A DNA stretch of 64,000 nt from Rhodococcus gordoniae (GCF_001646655.1 NZ_LPZN01000018.1:1-64000); one strand, 5' to 3'. Positions 33,308-44,912 are shown, counted from the stretch's first letter. The notes: generated from the sequence alone by a model not told the origin. Program-made: numbers and translations.

Positions 33308-33961
33308 ATGACTAACCAGATCAAGGGAATCCTGGGCACCAAGCTCGGCATGACCCAGGTCTTCGACGAGAACAACCGGGTCGTCCCGGTGACCGTCGTC
33401 AAGGCCGGACCGAACGTGGTCACGCAGATCCGTACCGAGGAGCGCGACGGCTACAACGCCGTGCAGCTCGCCTACGGTGCCATCGCGCCGCGCAAGGTCA
33501 ACAAGCCGGTTCGCGGCCAGTTCGACAAGGCCGGCGTCACGCCGCGCCGTCACCTGGTCGAGCTCCGGGTCGAGGACGCCTCCGAGTACGAGGTCGGCCA
33601 GGAACTCACCGCGGAGGTCTTCGAGGACGGCGCCTACGTCGACGTCACCGGAACTTCCAAGGGCAAGGGCTTCGCCGGCACCATGAAGCGTCACGGCTTC
33701 GCCGGCCAGGGCGCGTCGCACGGTACGCAGGCCGTGCACCGCCGTCCGGGTTCCATCGGTGGCTGCGCCACCCCGGGCCGCGTGTTCAAGGGCACGCGCA
33801 TGTCCGGCCGTATGGGCTCCGACCGCATCACGACGCAGAACCTCTCGGTCCACAAGGTGGACGCCGAGAACGGGCTGCTGCTGATCAAGGGCGCGATCCC
33901 GGGTCGCAAGGGCGGCCTCGTGATCGTCAAGACCGCAGTGAAGGGTGGTGCACGGGCATGA
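33308..33961 (+). CDS. rplC: 50S ribosomal protein L3
   Basis: 217 residues, usual length. L3 is an early assembly protein that reaches toward the peptidyl-transferase centre. The conserved loop around [19 protein letters not shown] and the C-terminal [14 protein letters not shown] are present. ATG 33308 follows a GGAG site. The stop overlaps the start of rplD (ATGA at 33958-33961), indicating coupled translation. Confidence 0.97.
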   Translation: MTNQIKGILGTKLGMTQVFDENNRVVPVTVVKAGPNVVTQIRTEERDGYNAVQLAYGAIAPRKVNKPVRGQFDKAGVTPRRHLVELRVEDASEYEVGQELTAEVFEDGAYVDVTGTSKGKGFAGTMKRHGFAGQGASHGTQAVHRRPGSIGGCATPGRVFKGTRMSGRMGSDRITTQNLSVHKVDAENGLLLIKGAIPGRKGGLVIVKTAVKGGARA

Positions 33962-34641
33962 CCAGCACCGAGACCGCAACCAAGCTGACCTTGGACGTCA
34001 AGGCCCCCGGTGGCCAGACCTCCGGCTCCGTCGATCTCCCCGCCGAGATCTTCGACGCTCCCGCGAACATCGCGCTGCTGCACCAGGTCGTCACCGCGCA
34101 GCTCGCCGCGGCTCGTCAGGGAACGCACTCCACCAAGACCCGCGGCGACGTCCGCGGTGGTGGCAAGAAGCCGTACCGCCAGAAGGGCACCGGCCGCGCA
34201 CGTCAGGGCTCGACCCGTGCGCCGCAGTTCGCCGGCGGTGGCGTCGTCCACGGCCCGCAGCCGCGCGACTACAGCCAGCGCACCCCCAAGAAGATGAAGG
34301 CCGCCGCTCTGCGCGGTGCCCTCTCCGACCGGGCGCGCAACGAGCGCATCCACGTGATCACCGAGCTCGTCGCGGGCCAGACCCCGTCGACCAAGGGTGC
34401 CCGCACCTTCCTCGCTGAGCTGTCGGATCGCAAGAACCTGCTGCTCGTCGTCGGTCGCCAGGACATCGCGGCGTGGAAGTCCGCGCAGAACCTGCCGAAC
34501 GTCCACGTGCTCGCGCCGGATCAGCTGAACACCTACGACGTGCTCTACAGCGATGACGTCGTGTTCAGCGTCGAGGCGCTCAACACGTTCATCCACGGGC
34601 CGGCCGAGTCCGGCCAGGAAGTGAAGGAGGAGAGCAAGTGA
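33958..34641 (+). CDS. rplD: 50S ribosomal protein L4
   Basis: 227 residues. L4 binds 23S rRNA and its extended loop lines the exit tunnel; here the loop is seen as [30 protein letters not shown] in part, with key GGGKKP and [10 protein letters not shown]. In E. coli L4 represses its own operon; whether it does so here is unknown. It overlaps rplC by 4 nt and rplW by 4 nt (GTGA). Confidence 0.96.
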   Translation: MTSTETATKLTLDVKAPGGQTSGSVDLPAEIFDAPANIALLHQVVTAQLAAARQGTHSTKTRGDVRGGGKKPYRQKGTGRARQGSTRAPQFAGGGVVHGPQPRDYSQRTPKKMKAAALRGALSDRARNERIHVITELVAGQTPSTKGARTFLAELSDRKNLLLVVGRQDIAAWKSAQNLPNVHVLAPDQLNTYDVLYSDDVVFSVEALNTFIHGPAESGQEVKEESK

Positions 34642-34943
34642 GCACGATCGCCGATCCTCGCGACATCCTGCTGGCTCCCGTCGTCTCCGAGAAGTCCTAC
34701 GGGCTGATGGAAGAGGGCACCTACACCTTCCTGGTGCACCCGGACTCGAACAAGACGCAGATCAAGATTGCCGTCGAGAAGGTCTTCGGCGTCAAGGTGA
34801 GCAGCGTCAACACCGCCAACCGTCAGGGCAAGCGCAAGCGGACCCGTTTCGGTTACGGCAAGCGCAAGGACACCAAGCGCGCGCTCGTGACCCTCGCGGC
34901 CGACAGCAAGCCCATCGAGATCTTCGGAGGCCCGGTCGCCTAG
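34638..34943 (+). CDS. rplW: 50S ribosomal protein L23
   Basis: 101 residues. L23 lies at the tunnel exit and docks trigger factor and the secretion machinery. The conserved [12 protein letters not shown] start and the basic [12 protein letters not shown] rRNA-binding segment are visible. The GTG start overlaps the rplD stop codon, so the two are coupled. Confidence 0.96.
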   Translation: MSTIADPRDILLAPVVSEKSYGLMEEGTYTFLVHPDSNKTQIKIAVEKVFGVKVSSVNTANRQGKRKRTRFGYGKRKDTKRALVTLAADSKPIEIFGGPVA

Positions 34944-34981
34944 CGATCGGAACTCTCGAGAGATAGAGGACGAGAAGACTC

Positions 34982-35815
34982 ATGGCAATCCGTAAGTACA
35001 AGCCGACTACGCCGGGCCGCCGTGGCGCCAGCGTGTCGGACTTCGCCGAGATCACTCGGTCGACGCCCGAGAAGTCGCTGATCCGCCCGCTGCACGGTCG
35101 CGGTGGACGTAACGCGCACGGCCGCATCACCACCCGTCACAAGGGTGGCGGACACAAGCGCGCCTACCGCCTGATCGATTTCCGTCGCAACGACAAGGAC
35201 GGCGTGCCGGCCAAGGTCGCTCACATCGAGTACGACCCCAACCGCACCGCGCGCATCGCGCTGCTCCACTACGTGGACGGCGAGAAGCGCTACATCATCG
35301 CTCCCAAGGGACTCGTGCAGGGCGCCCCGATCGAGTCGGGCCCCAACGCCGACATCAAGCCGGGCAACAACCTGCCGCTGCGCAACATCCCGACGGGTAC
35401 GACCATCCACGCGGTCGAGCTGCGTCCGGGTGGCGGCGCCAAGATGGCCCGTTCCGCCGGTGCGAGCATCCAGCTCCTCGGTAAGGAAGGCACCTACGCC
35501 ACGCTGCGTATGCCCTCCGGTGAGATCCGTCGCGTCGACGTGCGCTGCCGCGCCACCGTCGGCGAGGTCGGCAACGCCGAGCAGTCGAACATCAACTGGG
35601 GCAAGGCCGGCCGTATGCGCTGGAAGGGCAAGCGCCCGACGGTCCGTGGTGTCGTGATGAACCCGGTCGACCACCCGCACGGTGGTGGCGAGGGCAAGAC
35701 CTCGGGTGGTCGCCACCCGGTCAGCCCGTGGGGCAAGCCCGAGGGCCGCACCCGCAAGAACAAGGCGTCCGACAAGCTCATCGTCCGTCGTCGCCGTACC
35801 GGCAAGAAGCGCTAG
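34982..35815 (+). CDS. rplB: 50S ribosomal protein L2
   Basis: 277 residues, typical length. L2 is needed for subunit joining and peptidyl-transferase activity. The start [13 protein letters not shown] and the C-terminal [13 protein letters not shown], which holds the conserved histidine near the active centre, are both present. It has its own AGAGGACGAGAA-type ribosome site after a 38-nt gap from rplW. Confidence 0.97.
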   Translation: MAIRKYKPTTPGRRGASVSDFAEITRSTPEKSLIRPLHGRGGRNAHGRITTRHKGGGHKRAYRLIDFRRNDKDGVPAKVAHIEYDPNRTARIALLHYVDGEKRYIIAPKGLVQGAPIESGPNADIKPGNNLPLRNIPTGTTIHAVELRPGGGAKMARSAGASIQLLGKEGTYATLRMPSGEIRRVDVRCRATVGEVGNAEQSNINWGKAGRMRWKGKRPTVRGVVMNPVDHPHGGGEGKTSGGRHPVSPWGKPEGRTRKNKASDKLIVRRRRTGKKR

Positions 35816-35834
35816 TCAAGGAGGGAGTTAGAGA

Positions 35835-36112
35835 ATGCCACGCAGCCTCAAGAAGGGCCCGTTCGTCGACGACCACCTCCTGGCGAAGGTGGACACGCAG
35901 AACGAGAAGGGCACCAAGCAGGTCATCAAGACCTGGTCGCGCCGTTCCACGATTCTGCCCGACTTCATCGGTCATACGTTCGCTGTCCACGATGGACGCA
36001 AGCACGTGCCGGTGTTCGTCTCGGAGTCCATGGTCGGTCACAAGCTCGGTGAGTTCGCGCCGACCCGTACGTTCAAGGGCCACATCAAGGACGACCGGAA
36101 GAGCAAGCGTCG

Positions 36113-36116
<4 letters not shown>
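35835..36116 (+). CDS. rpsS: 30S ribosomal protein S19
   Basis: 93 residues, standard length. S19 forms a complex with S13 in the head of the 30S subunit, near the A-site tRNA. It begins [14 protein letters not shown] and contains the conserved [24 protein letters not shown] very strong ribosome site, AAGGAGGGA, lies 8 nt before the ATG. The stop overlaps rplV (ATGA). Confidence 0.97.
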
Positions 36117-37302
<1,186 letters not shown>

Positions 37303-37306
37303 CGCA

Positions 37307-37723
37307 ATGTTGATCCCCCGGCGGGTCAAACACCGCAAGCAGCACCATCCGAGCCGTACGGGTGCCGCCAAGGGCGGAACCCAGGTGGCCTTCGGTGACT
37401 ACGGCATCCAGGCTCTCGAGCCGGCCTACATCACCAACCGGCAGATCGAGTCCGCTCGTATCGCCATGACCCGGCACATCAAGCGTGGCGGCAAGATCTG
37501 GATCAACATCTTCCCGGATCGTCCGCTCACGAAGAAGCCCGCCGAGACCCGCATGGGTTCCGGTAAGGGTTCGCCGGAGTGGTGGGTCGCGAACGTCAAG
37601 CCCGGTCGCGTGCTGTTCGAGATGAGCTACCCCAACGAGGAGATTGCGCGCGAGGCCCTGCGTCGTGCGATGCACAAGCTCCCCTGCAAGTGCCGCATCG
37701 TGACGAGGGAGGAGCAGTTCTGA
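37307..37723 (+). CDS. rplP: 50S ribosomal protein L16
   Basis: 138 residues from ATG 37307, which gives the family start [14 protein letters not shown] and has AAGGAGG 9 nt upstream. L16 binds near the A-site tRNA elbow on the large subunit. Signature blocks [13 protein letters not shown]-like (here [13 protein letters not shown]) and [13 protein letters not shown] are present. Its stop shares one base with the ATG of rpmC. Confidence 0.97.
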   Translation: MLIPRRVKHRKQHHPSRTGAAKGGTQVAFGDYGIQALEPAYITNRQIESARIAMTRHIKRGGKIWINIFPDRPLTKKPAETRMGSGKGSPEWWVANVKPGRVLFEMSYPNEEIAREALRRAMHKLPCKCRIVTREEQF

Positions 37724-37959
37724 TGGCTACCGGTACCCCCGCCGCAGAACTCCGCGAGCTGAGCGACGAGGAGCTGACCGACAAGCTCCGCGAGGCCAAG
37801 GAAGAGCTGTTCAACCTCCGCTTCCAGATGGCCACCGGCCAGCTGGACAACAACCGTCGGCTTCGCGTCGTGCGCAACGAGATCGCCCGTATCTACACGG
37901 TGCTGCGCGAGCGCGAGCTCGGACTGGCCACCGGCCCGAATGCGGGTGACGTGGCATGA
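37723..37959 (+). CDS. rpmC: 50S ribosomal protein L29
   Basis: 78 residues. L29 is a two-helix hairpin next to L23 at the tunnel exit. It shows the typical [21 protein letters not shown]-type first helix and [21 protein letters not shown] 37723 overlaps the preceding stop by one base; the TGA overlaps the ATG of rpsQ by 4 nt. Confidence 0.95.
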   Translation: MATGTPAAELRELSDEELTDKLREAKEELFNLRFQMATGQLDNNRRLRVVRNEIARIYTVLRERELGLATGPNAGDVA

Positions 37960-38240
37960 GTGAGGAAAAGGCAGTGAGCAACCAGGAACAGCGCGCGAGC
38001 CGTAAGGTCCGCATCGGCTACGTCGTCTCCGACAAGATGGAGAAGACCATCGTCGTCGAGCTCGAGGACCGCGTGAAGCACCCGCTGTACGGCAAGATCA
38101 TCCGCCGTACCACCAAGGTGAAGGCGCACGACGAGAACGGTCTGGCCGGCATCGGCGACCGCGTTCAGCTGATGGAGACCCGTCCGCTGTCCGCGTCGAA
38201 GCGCTGGCGTCTGGTCGAGGTGCTCGAGAAGGCCAAGTAG
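37956..38240 (+). CDS. rpsQ: 30S ribosomal protein S17
   Basis: 94 residues. S17 is an OB-fold primary 16S rRNA binder. Conserved blocks are [33 protein letters not shown] and [14 protein letters not shown]. It is the last gene of this segment: a strong hairpin begins 32 nt after the stop codon. Confidence 0.96.
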   Translation: MSEEKAVSNQEQRASRKVRIGYVVSDKMEKTIVVELEDRVKHPLYGKIIRRTTKVKAHDENGLAGIGDRVQLMETRPLSASKRWRLVEVLEKAK

Positions 38241-38271
38241 GCCTCCTCGTCCTCGACGGAACGAGATCATG

Positions 38272-38310
38272 CAGCACCCCACCGCCCGCATCACGGGTGG
38301 TGGGGTGCTG
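38272..38310 (+). terminator. Hairpin terminator after rpsQ
   Basis: 16-bp stem, 38272-38287 with 38295-38310, one G:U pair, 7-nt loop, no T-tract. It separates the S10 segment from the rplN segment. Confidence 0.75.
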
Positions 38311-38382
38311 TGCGTCCGGTAGGCACCGCCGCTCGCGACACGCCCGGTTCCGGGGTGGGGAGGGGCATCACAATTCGCGAAT

Positions 38383-38412
38383 TTGCCCTGCGTACGGTAT
38401 ATGGCCTACCCT
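38383..38412 (+). promoter_or_regulatory. Putative promoter of the rplN segment
   Basis: TTGCCC (38383-38388) and TACCCT (38407-38412) with an 18-bp spacer lie between the rpsQ terminator and rplN. This would give a leader of about 110 nt. The -10 match is moderate (TAnnnT). Confidence 0.4.
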
Positions 38413-38530
38413 GGACGGGTTGCTTACAGGACCCGTGTGTGATTCGCACGTGCGTCGTGTGCAGCCGACGACCGCGTACGTCCAGGTCGGAAATCTGACG
38501 TACACACCAATCCAGGTCAAGGAGAAGTAA

Positions 38531-38899
38531 GTGATCCAGCAGGAGTCGCGACTGCGTGTCGCCGACAACACGGGTGCCAAGGAGATCCTCTGCATCCGCG
38601 TTCTCGGTGGCTCGTCCCGTCGCTACGCCGGAATCGGTGACGTCATCGTCGCCACCGTCAAGGACGCGATCCCCGGCGGCAACGTCAAGCGCGGCGACGT
38701 CGTCAAGGCCGTGATCGTGCGCACCGCCAAGGAGCGCCGCCGGCCGGACGGCTCGTACATCAAGTTCGACGAGAACGCTGCCGTCATCATCAAGGGCGAC
38801 AACGATCCTCGCGGCACCCGCATCTTCGGACCCGTCGGTCGCGAGCTCCGCGACAAGCGGTTCATGAAGATCGTCTCGCTCGCTCCGGAGGTGCTGTGA
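38531..38899 (+). CDS. rplN: 50S ribosomal protein L14
   Basis: 122 residues, standard length. L14 sits at the subunit interface and forms a bridge with 16S rRNA. It begins [27 protein letters not shown], of which RVADNTGA and CIRVLGG are the signature parts. The GTG at 38531 follows AAGGAGAA. The TGA shares a base with the ATG of rplX. Confidence 0.97.
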   Translation: MIQQESRLRVADNTGAKEILCIRVLGGSSRRYAGIGDVIVATVKDAIPGGNVKRGDVVKAVIVRTAKERRRPDGSYIKFDENAAVIIKGDNDPRGTRIFGPVGRELRDKRFMKIVSLAPEVL

Positions 38900-39216
38900 T
38901 GAAGGTGCACAAGGGTGACACCGTGCTCGTCATCTCGGGCAAGGACAAGGGCGCCAAGGGCAAGGTCATCGCGGCCTACCCGGCGACCGACAAGGTCCTC
39001 GTCGAGGGCGTGAACCGTATCAAGAAGCACACCGCCGTCTCTGCGAACGAGCGTGGCGCCTCCTCCGGGGGCATCGTGACGCAGGAGGCCCCGATCCACG
39101 TTTCCAACGTTGCGGTCGTCGACTCGGACGGAAACCCCACCCGCGTGGGCTACCGCACCGATGAGGAAACCGGCAAGCGCGTTCGGATTTCCCGGAAGAA
39201 CGGGAAGGACCTCTGA
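38899..39216 (+). CDS. rplX: 50S ribosomal protein L24
   Basis: 105 residues. L24 starts large-subunit assembly and has a KOW domain, here [24 protein letters not shown] 38899 was preferred over the GTG one codon upstream because it forms the usual TGATG junction with rplN and gives the family N-terminus MKVHKGD. Confidence 0.96.
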   Translation: MKVHKGDTVLVISGKDKGAKGKVIAAYPATDKVLVEGVNRIKKHTAVSANERGASSGGIVTQEAPIHVSNVAVVDSDGNPTRVGYRTDEETGKRVRISRKNGKDL

Positions 39217-39217
39217 C

Positions 39218-39784
39218 ATGACTTCCACCGAGAACAAGACCCAGCCGCGCCTGAAGGCCCGCTACCGCGCCGAGATCAAGGACGCGCTGAACGCGGAGTT
39301 CGACTACGCGAACGTCATGCAGATCCCCGGCGTCGTGAAGGTCGTCGTCAACATGGGTGTCGGCGACGCCGCCCGCGACGCGAAGCTCATCAACGGAGCC
39401 GTCAACGACCTCGCGCTCATCACCGGTCAGAAGCCGGAGATCCGTAAGGCCCGCAAGTCCATCGCACAGTTCAAGCTGCGCGAGGGCATGCCGATCGGTG
39501 CGCGCGTCACGCTGCGCGGCGACCGCATGTGGGAGTTCCTGGACCGTCTCGTGTCCATCGCGCTTCCCCGTATCCGGGACTTCCGTGGCCTCAACGGCAA
39601 CCAGTTCGACGGCAACGGCAACTACACGTTCGGCCTGAACGAGCAGTCGATGTTCCACGAGATCGACGTGGACAAGATCGATCGCCCGCGCGGCATGGAC
39701 ATCACTGTCGTGACCACCGCTACCAACAACGAAGAAGGCCGTGCCCTGCTCAAGCACCTCGGCTTCCCGTTCAAGGAGAACTGA
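39218..39784 (+). CDS. rplE: 50S ribosomal protein L5
   Basis: 188 residues. L5 binds 5S rRNA in the central protuberance and contacts S13. The block [16 protein letters not shown] and the P-site loop [16 protein letters not shown] are present. It starts one base after the rplX stop. The N-terminal Thr/Lys-rich stretch before RLKARYR is a usual actinobacterial extension. Confidence 0.97.
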   Translation: MTSTENKTQPRLKARYRAEIKDALNAEFDYANVMQIPGVVKVVVNMGVGDAARDAKLINGAVNDLALITGQKPEIRKARKSIAQFKLREGMPIGARVTLRGDRMWEFLDRLVSIALPRIRDFRGLNGNQFDGNGNYTFGLNEQSMFHEIDVDKIDRPRGMDITVVTTATNNEEGRALLKHLGFPFKEN

Positions 39785-39788
39785 GCCC

Positions 39789-39974
39789 ATGGCTAAGAAG
39801 GCACTGGTCAACAAGGCCAACAAGAAGCCGAAGTTCGCGGTGCGCGCCTACACCCGCTGCCAGCGCTGCGGGCGCCCGCACTCCGTGTTCCGCAAGTTCG
39901 GACTCTGCCGCATCTGCCTTCGCGAGATGGCACACCGCGGAGAACTTCCGGGAGTTCACAAGAGCTCCTGGTGA
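39789..39974 (+). CDS. rpsN: 30S ribosomal protein S14, zinc-binding type
   Basis: 61 residues, the short zinc-binding form (type Z). Two CxxC pairs are visible, CQRC and CRIC, which bind zinc. The long zinc-free form, usually controlled by zinc limitation in actinobacteria, is not in this window. It begins [20 protein letters not shown]; a hairpin follows the stop. Confidence 0.96.
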   Translation: MAKKALVNKANKKPKFAVRAYTRCQRCGRPHSVFRKFGLCRICLREMAHRGELPGVHKSSW

Positions 39975-39982
39975 CGTGAGCG

Positions 39983-40014
39983 GTGGGCGGAGGACCGAGA
40001 AGTTCTCCGCCCAC
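39983..40014 (+). terminator. Hairpin after rpsN
   Basis: Arms gtgggcggag (39983-39992) and ctccgcccac (40005-40014) are perfect over 10 bp, and the loop of 12 nt can pair a little further. It starts 9 nt after the stop codon. It lies in the 173-bp rpsN-rpsH gap and is likely a terminator or attenuator. Confidence 0.6.
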
Positions 40015-40147
40015 TGTCACGCTGTCATGGGTTCGTCGCCGATCCGGCCGACGAACCCGCTATCGAACCGAGTTTCGATGTAGGCCCACGGCCGGCACGT
40101 TCCGGCGTTGCATGGGAACCGCATCGAGAAAGGTGAACAGGTCAGCC

Positions 40148-40546
40148 ATGACCATGACCGACCCCATCGCAGACTTCTTGACGCGTCTGCGTAACGCCAA
40201 CACGGCGTACCACGACGAGGTCAAGCTCCCGTCCTCGAAGATCAAGGTGAACATCGCCGAGATCCTCAAGCGCGAGGGCTACATCTCCGACTACCGCACC
40301 GAGGACGCCGAGGTGGGCAAGACCCTCATCGTCGACCTCAAGTACGGACCTTCCCGTGAGCGCAGCCTCGCCGGCGTGCGTCGCGTGTCGAAGCCCGGCC
40401 TGCGCGTGTACGCGAAATCCACCAACCTGCCCAAGGTCCTGGGCGGCCTCGGCGTGGCGATCATCTCCACGTCCTCCGGTCTGCTCACCGATCGCCAGGC
40501 GGCCAAGCAGGGAGTGGGCGGGGAAGTCCTCGCCTACGTCTGGTAA
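40148..40546 (+). CDS. rpsH: 30S ribosomal protein S8
   Basis: 132 residues beginning [18 protein letters not shown], as in mycobacteria. S8 is a primary binder of the 16S central domain and in E. coli represses the spc operon. The C-terminal [12 protein letters not shown] block is conserved. ATG 40148 was chosen on N-terminal homology; ATG 40154 is possible. Confidence 0.96.
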   Translation: MTMTDPIADFLTRLRNANTAYHDEVKLPSSKIKVNIAEILKREGYISDYRTEDAEVGKTLIVDLKYGPSRERSLAGVRRVSKPGLRVYAKSTNLPKVLGGLGVAIISTSSGLLTDRQAAKQGVGGEVLAYVW

Positions 40547-40561
40547 AGGGAGGCCACCACA

Positions 40562-41101
40562 ATGTCGCGAATCGGAAAACTCCCCGTTGCAGTTCCTTCG
40601 GGCGTCGAGGTCACCATCGACGGCCAGGATGTTGCAGTCAAGGGCCCCAAGGGCAACCTGTCCCTGACGATCGCCGAGCCGATCGCCATCGCCAAGGGCG
40701 AGGACGGGGCAATCAACGTCACGCGCCCGAACGACGAGCGTCGCAGCCGTGCGCTGCACGGCCTGTCGCGGACGCTCGTGCAGAACCTCATCGTCGGCGT
40801 GACCGAGGGTTACACCACGAAGATGGAGATCCACGGCGTCGGCTACCGCGTGGCTCTCAAGGGCAAGGACCTCGAGTTCTCGCTCGGCTACAGCCACCCC
40901 GTGCTGATCGAGGCTCCCGAGGGCATCACGTTCGCCGTCGAGAACCCCACGCGCTTCTCGATCTCGGGCATCGACAAGCAGAAGGTCGGCCAGATCGCGG
41001 CCAACATCCGCCGGCTGCGCAAGTCCGACCCGTACAAGGGCAAGGGCATCCGCTACGAGGGTGAACAGGTCCGTCGCAAGGTCGGAAAGACGGGTAAGTG
41101 A
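40562..41101 (+). CDS. rplF: 50S ribosomal protein L6
   Basis: 179 residues, usual length. L6 has two repeated domains and lies near the factor-binding site. It starts [16 protein letters not shown] and ends with [20 protein letters not shown], whose [12 protein letters not shown] part is the family signature. AGGGAGG precedes the ATG. Confidence 0.97.
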   Translation: MSRIGKLPVAVPSGVEVTIDGQDVAVKGPKGNLSLTIAEPIAIAKGEDGAINVTRPNDERRSRALHGLSRTLVQNLIVGVTEGYTTKMEIHGVGYRVALKGKDLEFSLGYSHPVLIEAPEGITFAVENPTRFSISGIDKQKVGQIAANIRRLRKSDPYKGKGIRYEGEQVRRKVGKTGK

Positions 41102-41103
41102 TC

Positions 41104-41511
41104 ATGAGCCAGACCGAGAACCAGAAGGCCAAGCGCATCCCGCGCGGCAAGGACGCCTCCACCACGCGTCGCCTTTCGAAGACGCGTCGTCACTTCCGCC
41201 TCCGCAAGAAGATCTCCGGCACCGCCGAGCGTCCCCGCCTCGTCGTCAACCGGTCGTCGCGCCACCTGCATGTGCAGCTGGTCGACGATCTGACGGGCAC
41301 CACCCTCGCCGCAGCGTCGTCCATCGAACCCGATGTGCGCGCTCTCGAGGGCGACAAGAAGGCTCGCGGCGCGAAGGTCGGTCAGCTGATCGCCGAGCGC
41401 GCGAAGGCTGCCGGCGTGGAAGCCGTGGTCTTCGACCGCGGTGGCCACACCTACAGCGGACGCATCGCGGCCCTCGCGGACGCGGCTCGCGAAAGCGGGT
41501 TGAAGTTCTGA
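41104..41511 (+). CDS. rplR: 50S ribosomal protein L18
   Basis: 135 residues. L18 binds 5S rRNA with L5. Blocks [20 protein letters not shown] and [22 protein letters not shown] are diagnostic. ATG 41104 gives MSQTENQ; a GTG at 41098 overlapping the rplF stop would add two residues. Confidence 0.95.
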   Translation: MSQTENQKAKRIPRGKDASTTRRLSKTRRHFRLRKKISGTAERPRLVVNRSSRHLHVQLVDDLTGTTLAAASSIEPDVRALEGDKKARGAKVGQLIAERAKAAGVEAVVFDRGGHTYSGRIAALADAARESGLKF

Positions 41512-41542
41512 TGACCATTTTCTCGAACGGAAGGAACGCCTG

Positions 41543-42190
41543 ATGCCGGGACGTCAGCGGCGTGACGGCGGCAACGGCCCCGCCGGACAGAACCCCAACA
41601 GCGGTGACAACCGTGGCGGTCGCGACCGCCGCGACCGCGACTCGCGCGGCGGCAACGCTGCCGAGAAGTCGAACTACATCGAGCGTGTCGTCTCGATCAA
41701 CCGTGTGTCGAAGGTCGTCAAGGGCGGTCGTCGCTTCAGCTTCACCGCTCTGGTGATCGTGGGCGACGGCAACGGCCTGGTCGGTGTCGGCTACGGCAAG
41801 GCCAAGGAAGTTCCCGCGGCCATCCAGAAGGGTGTCGAGGAAGCTCGCAAGAACTTCTTCCGCGTCCCGCTCATCGGCGGAACCATCACCCACCCCGTCC
41901 AGGGAGAGGCTGCAGCCGGTGTCGTCCTGCTGCGTCCGGCTTCCCCCGGTACCGGTGTCATCGCCGGTGGCGCTGTGCGCGCGGTGCTGGAGTGCGCGGG
42001 TGTCCACGACATCCTGTCGAAGTCGCTCGGCTCCGACAACGCCATCAATGTGGTGCACGCGACGGTTGCGGCCCTCAAGGGTCTGCAGCGTCCCGAGGAA
42101 GTCGCGGCTCGCCGTGGCCTCACCCTCGAGGAAGTTGCCCCCGCCGGCATGCTGCGCGCACGTGCACAGGCTGCTGGGAGCGTGAAGTAA
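41543..42190 (+). CDS. rpsE: 30S ribosomal protein S5
   Basis: 215 residues. S5 takes part in decoding fidelity and in mRNA unwinding at the entry. A Gly/Arg/Asp-rich N-terminal extension (about 1-45) precedes the S5 domain ([23 protein letters not shown], in part). It is preceded by GGAAGGAA, and its TAA shares a base with the ATG of rpmD. Confidence 0.97.
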   Translation: MPGRQRRDGGNGPAGQNPNSGDNRGGRDRRDRDSRGGNAAEKSNYIERVVSINRVSKVVKGGRRFSFTALVIVGDGNGLVGVGYGKAKEVPAAIQKGVEEARKNFFRVPLIGGTITHPVQGEAAAGVVLLRPASPGTGVIAGGAVRAVLECAGVHDILSKSLGSDNAINVVHATVAALKGLQRPEEVAARRGLTLEEVAPAGMLRARAQAAGSVK

Positions 42191-42369
42191 TGGCAGAGCT
42201 GAAGATCACCCAGATCAAGAGCACCATCGGGGCCAAGTCGAATCAGCGCGACAGCCTCCGGACCCTCGGTCTGCGGAAGATCCGCCAGTCCGTCGTCCGC
42301 GAGGACAACGCGCAGAACCGTGGCCTCATCAACGTGGTGCGTCACCTCGTCACTGTTGAGGAGGTCTGA
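42190..42369 (+). CDS. rpmD: 50S ribosomal protein L30
   Basis: 59 residues, full length for this small protein. The motif [22 protein letters not shown], in part, is the family signature. The start overlaps the rpsE stop by one base, and rplO follows after 2 nt. Confidence 0.95.
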   Translation: MAELKITQIKSTIGAKSNQRDSLRTLGLRKIRQSVVREDNAQNRGLINVVRHLVTVEEV

Positions 42370-42371
42370 GA

Positions 42372-42815
42372 ATGACCATCAAGCTGCATCACCTGCGCCC
42401 GGCTCCGGGTGCGAAGACGGACAAGACCCGCGTCGGACGCGGTGAAGGTTCGAAGGGCAAGACCGCCGGCCGCGGTACGAAGGGCACGAAGGCACGCAAG
42501 AACGTGTCGCCGGCCTTCGAGGGTGGCCAGATGCCCATCCACATGCGTCTGCCGAAGCTCAAGGGCTTCAAGAACGCATTCCGTACCGAGTACCAGATCG
42601 TCAACGTCGGGGACATCGCTCGCGTGTTCCCCGAGGGTGGACAGATCGGTGTCGCGGACCTCGTGGCGAAGGGTCTGGTTCGCAAGAACCAGCTCGTCAA
42701 GGTCCTCGGCGAGGGCGAGCTGACGGTGGCCGTGCAGATCACCGCCGACAAGTTCTCGGCCTCCGCTCAGGAGAAGATCACTGCAGCCGGTGGCAGCGCG
42801 ACCGTCCAGGCCTGA
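42372..42815 (+). CDS. rplO: 50S ribosomal protein L15
   Basis: 147 residues. L15 is a late-assembly protein with a glycine-rich basic N-terminal arm ([21 protein letters not shown] in part) that runs into 23S rRNA. The C-terminal globular part ends with [12 protein letters not shown]. An 18-bp hairpin follows 31 nt after the stop, closing the segment. Confidence 0.96.
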   Translation: MTIKLHHLRPAPGAKTDKTRVGRGEGSKGKTAGRGTKGTKARKNVSPAFEGGQMPIHMRLPKLKGFKNAFRTEYQIVNVGDIARVFPEGGQIGVADLVAKGLVRKNQLVKVLGEGELTVAVQITADKFSASAQEKITAAGGSATVQA

Positions 42816-42845
42816 CCTGTACTTTCGCGTGTGAGTCACGGCTGT

Positions 42846-42885
42846 CGAACGGCCGCGGTGCAGATAGCTGCACCGCGGCCGTTCG
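42846..42885 (+). terminator. Strong hairpin terminator after rplO
   Basis: 18 perfect base pairs, 42846-42863 with 42868-42885, and an ATAG tetraloop. There is no T-tract. It separates the ribosomal segment from secY-adk-map. Confidence 0.8.
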
Positions 42886-42893
42886 CGTGTTCA

Positions 42894-42934
42894 CAGCGGT
42901 GTCGTAGGCTGCGTTCGCAGCGGTGACATAGGCT
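42894..42934 (+). promoter_or_regulatory. Two near-identical TAGGCT-containing repeats upstream of secY
   Basis: A 17-bp unit, cagcggtgNcNtaggct, occurs at 42894-42910 and 42918-42934, 24 bp apart, with two mismatches. Each copy ends in TAGGCT, which fits a TAnnnT -10 element, so they may be tandem promoters. Clear -35 boxes were not found. Confidence 0.3.
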
Positions 42935-43042
42935 ACCGGGCTACCCCTCTCATCGGGGCCCACTGTTAGAGTTTCAGAGTTGTCTACCGTCCGACGGATC
43001 CCTCTCGATCCGTCGTCCCCGATCGGCCCGCCAGGAGGATCT

Positions 43043-44356
43043 TTGCTTTCCGCCTTCGTCTCGGCCCTCAGGACACCGGACCTGAGGCGGAAGATTCTCA
43101 TCGCCCTCGGGCTCGTGGCGCTGTACCGCCTCGGTGCTACCGTGCCGTCCCCGGGCGTCGACTACGGCAACGTCCAGGCCTGTGTCGATCAGCTCGCCGG
43201 CAGCGAGCAGGCCGGCATCTACTCGCTGATCAATCTGTTCTCCGGCGGCGCGCTACTGCAGTTGTCGGTCTTCGCGATCGGCATCATGCCGTTCATCACC
43301 GCGAGCATCATCGTCCAGCTGCTCACCGTGGTCATTCCACGATTCGAGGAACTGCGCAAGGAAGGCCAGTCCGGCCAGGCCAAGATGACGCAGTACACGC
43401 GTTATCTCGCCGTCGCGCTCGCCGTCCTGCAGGCCACCGGCATCGTCGCCCTCGCCGCCCGAGGGCAGCTGCTGCAGGGCTGTTCGGAGCCGATCCTCGC
43501 CGACGACAGCATCTTCGGGATGGTCGTCATCGTACTGGTGATGACCGCCGGTGCCGCCGTCGTCATGTGGTTCGGTGAGCTGATCACCGAACGTGGTGTC
43601 GGCAACGGCATGTCGCTGCTGATCTTCTCCGGTATCGCGGCCGCGCTGCCGAGCGAGGGTCGCATGATCCTCGAATCCCGCGGCGGCCTCGTCTTCGCGA
43701 TCGTCTGCGTCGTGGCCCTGGCCCTCATCACGGGCGTCGTGTTCATCGAGCAGGGTCAGCGCCGGATCCCGGTGCAGTACGCCAAGCGCATGGTCGGCCG
43801 TCGTATGTACGGCGGGTCGTCGACCTACCTGCCGCTGAAGGTCAACCAGGCGGGCATCATCCCCGTCATCTTCGCGTCGTCGCTGCTGTACCTGCCCAAC
43901 CTCGTTGCGCAGCTCACCGGTGCCACGACGAACCCGGATCCGAGTTGGTGGCAGCGGATCATCAACGAGTACCTGGTCAATCCGAACAACCCGGTCTACA
44001 TCGCGATCTACTTCGCCCTGATCGTGTTCTTCGTCTTCTTCTACGTCGCCATCACCTTCAATCCGGAGGAGCGGGCCGACGAGATGAAGAAGTACGGCGG
44101 CTTCATCCCGGGCATTCGCCCCGGTCGACCGACCGCCGAATATCTCAGTTTCGTGCTCAACCGCATCACGGTTCCGGGCTCGATCTACCTCGGTCTCATC
44201 GCGACGCTGCCGAACTTCTTCCTGTCCGGCAGCCAGACGGCCTCGAGCATCTTCGGTGGCGCCGCGGTTCTCATTCTCGTCAGTGTCGCGCTGGACACTG
44301 TCAAGCAGATCGAAAGTCAACTGATGCAGCGCAACTACGAAGGGTTCCTCAAGTGA
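43043..44356 (+). CDS. secY: Preprotein translocase subunit SecY
   Basis: 437 residues. SecY is the channel of the Sec translocon. About ten membrane spans are visible, starting near [15 protein letters not shown]. Family blocks are [27 protein letters not shown] and the cytoplasmic loop ending [15 protein letters not shown]. The TTG at 43043 was chosen because a perfect AGGAGG (43033-43038) stands 4 nt before it and it gives [17 protein letters not shown], the usual actinobacterial start; the frame is open further upstream without homology. The stop overlaps the GTG of adk (GTGA). Confidence 0.95.
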   Translation: MLSAFVSALRTPDLRRKILIALGLVALYRLGATVPSPGVDYGNVQACVDQLAGSEQAGIYSLINLFSGGALLQLSVFAIGIMPFITASIIVQLLTVVIPRFEELRKEGQSGQAKMTQYTRYLAVALAVLQATGIVALAARGQLLQGCSEPILADDSIFGMVVIVLVMTAGAAVVMWFGELITERGVGNGMSLLIFSGIAAALPSEGRMILESRGGLVFAIVCVVALALITGVVFIEQGQRRIPVQYAKRMVGRRMYGGSSTYLPLKVNQAGIIPVIFASSLLYLPNLVAQLTGATTNPDPSWWQRIINEYLVNPNNPVYIAIYFALIVFFVFFYVAITFNPEERADEMKKYGGFIPGIRPGRPTAEYLSFVLNRITVPGSIYLGLIATLPNFFLSGSQTASSIFGGAAVLILVSVALDTVKQIESQLMQRNYEGFLK

Positions 44357-44898
44357 GACTTGTACTGCTCGGTCCTCCCGGTGCCGGCAAGGGCACGCAG
44401 GCCGCGATTCTGTCCGAGAAGCTCGGCGTCCCCGCCATCTCGACGGGCGATCTTTTCCGCGCGAACATCGGGCAGGGCACCCCGCTCGGCGTCGAGGCCA
44501 AGAAGTACATCGACGCGGGAGAGCTCGTCCCTGCCGAGATCACCAACAACATGGTGCGTGAGCGTCTGGCCGAGCCCGACGCCGCCAACGGCTTCCTCCT
44601 CGACGGCTTCCCGCGCAGCGTGGAGCAGGCCAAGGAACTCGAGAACATCCTGAAGGATCTCGGTGTCGAGCTCGACGGCGTGCTGTCCTTCGTCATCGAC
44701 GAGGACGTCGTGGTCGAGCGCATGCTCGCCCGCGGTCGCGCCGACGACACCGAAGACGTGATCCGCAACCGTCTCCGGGTCTACCGTGAGGAGACGGCCC
44801 CGCTGCTCGACTACTACGCCGACTCGATCATCACGGTCGACGCGATCGGTGAGGTCGAGGAGATCAATTCGCGGGCTCTGTCCGCACTCGGAAAGTAG
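44353..44898 (+). CDS. adk: Adenylate kinase
   Basis: 181 residues, the short form without a zinc LID. It converts ATP and AMP to two ADP in the cytoplasm. P-loop GPPGAGKGT is at about 7-15, the AMP-site block [10 protein letters not shown] follows, then [10 protein letters not shown] and the short LID segment [14 protein letters not shown]. The GTG start overlaps the secY stop by 4 nt, the classic secY-adk-map order. Confidence 0.97.
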   Translation: MRLVLLGPPGAGKGTQAAILSEKLGVPAISTGDLFRANIGQGTPLGVEAKKYIDAGELVPAEITNNMVRERLAEPDAANGFLLDGFPRSVEQAKELENILKDLGVELDGVLSFVIDEDVVVERMLARGRADDTEDVIRNRLRVYREETAPLLDYYADSIITVDAIGEVEEINSRALSALGK

Positions 44899-44912
44899 AC
44901 GGGTAGTTCGAC

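Noticed and set aside
42980-43042. Earlier TTG start for secY at 42980
   Set aside because: The perfect AGGAGG before TTG 43043 and the conserved N-terminus decide for the later start.
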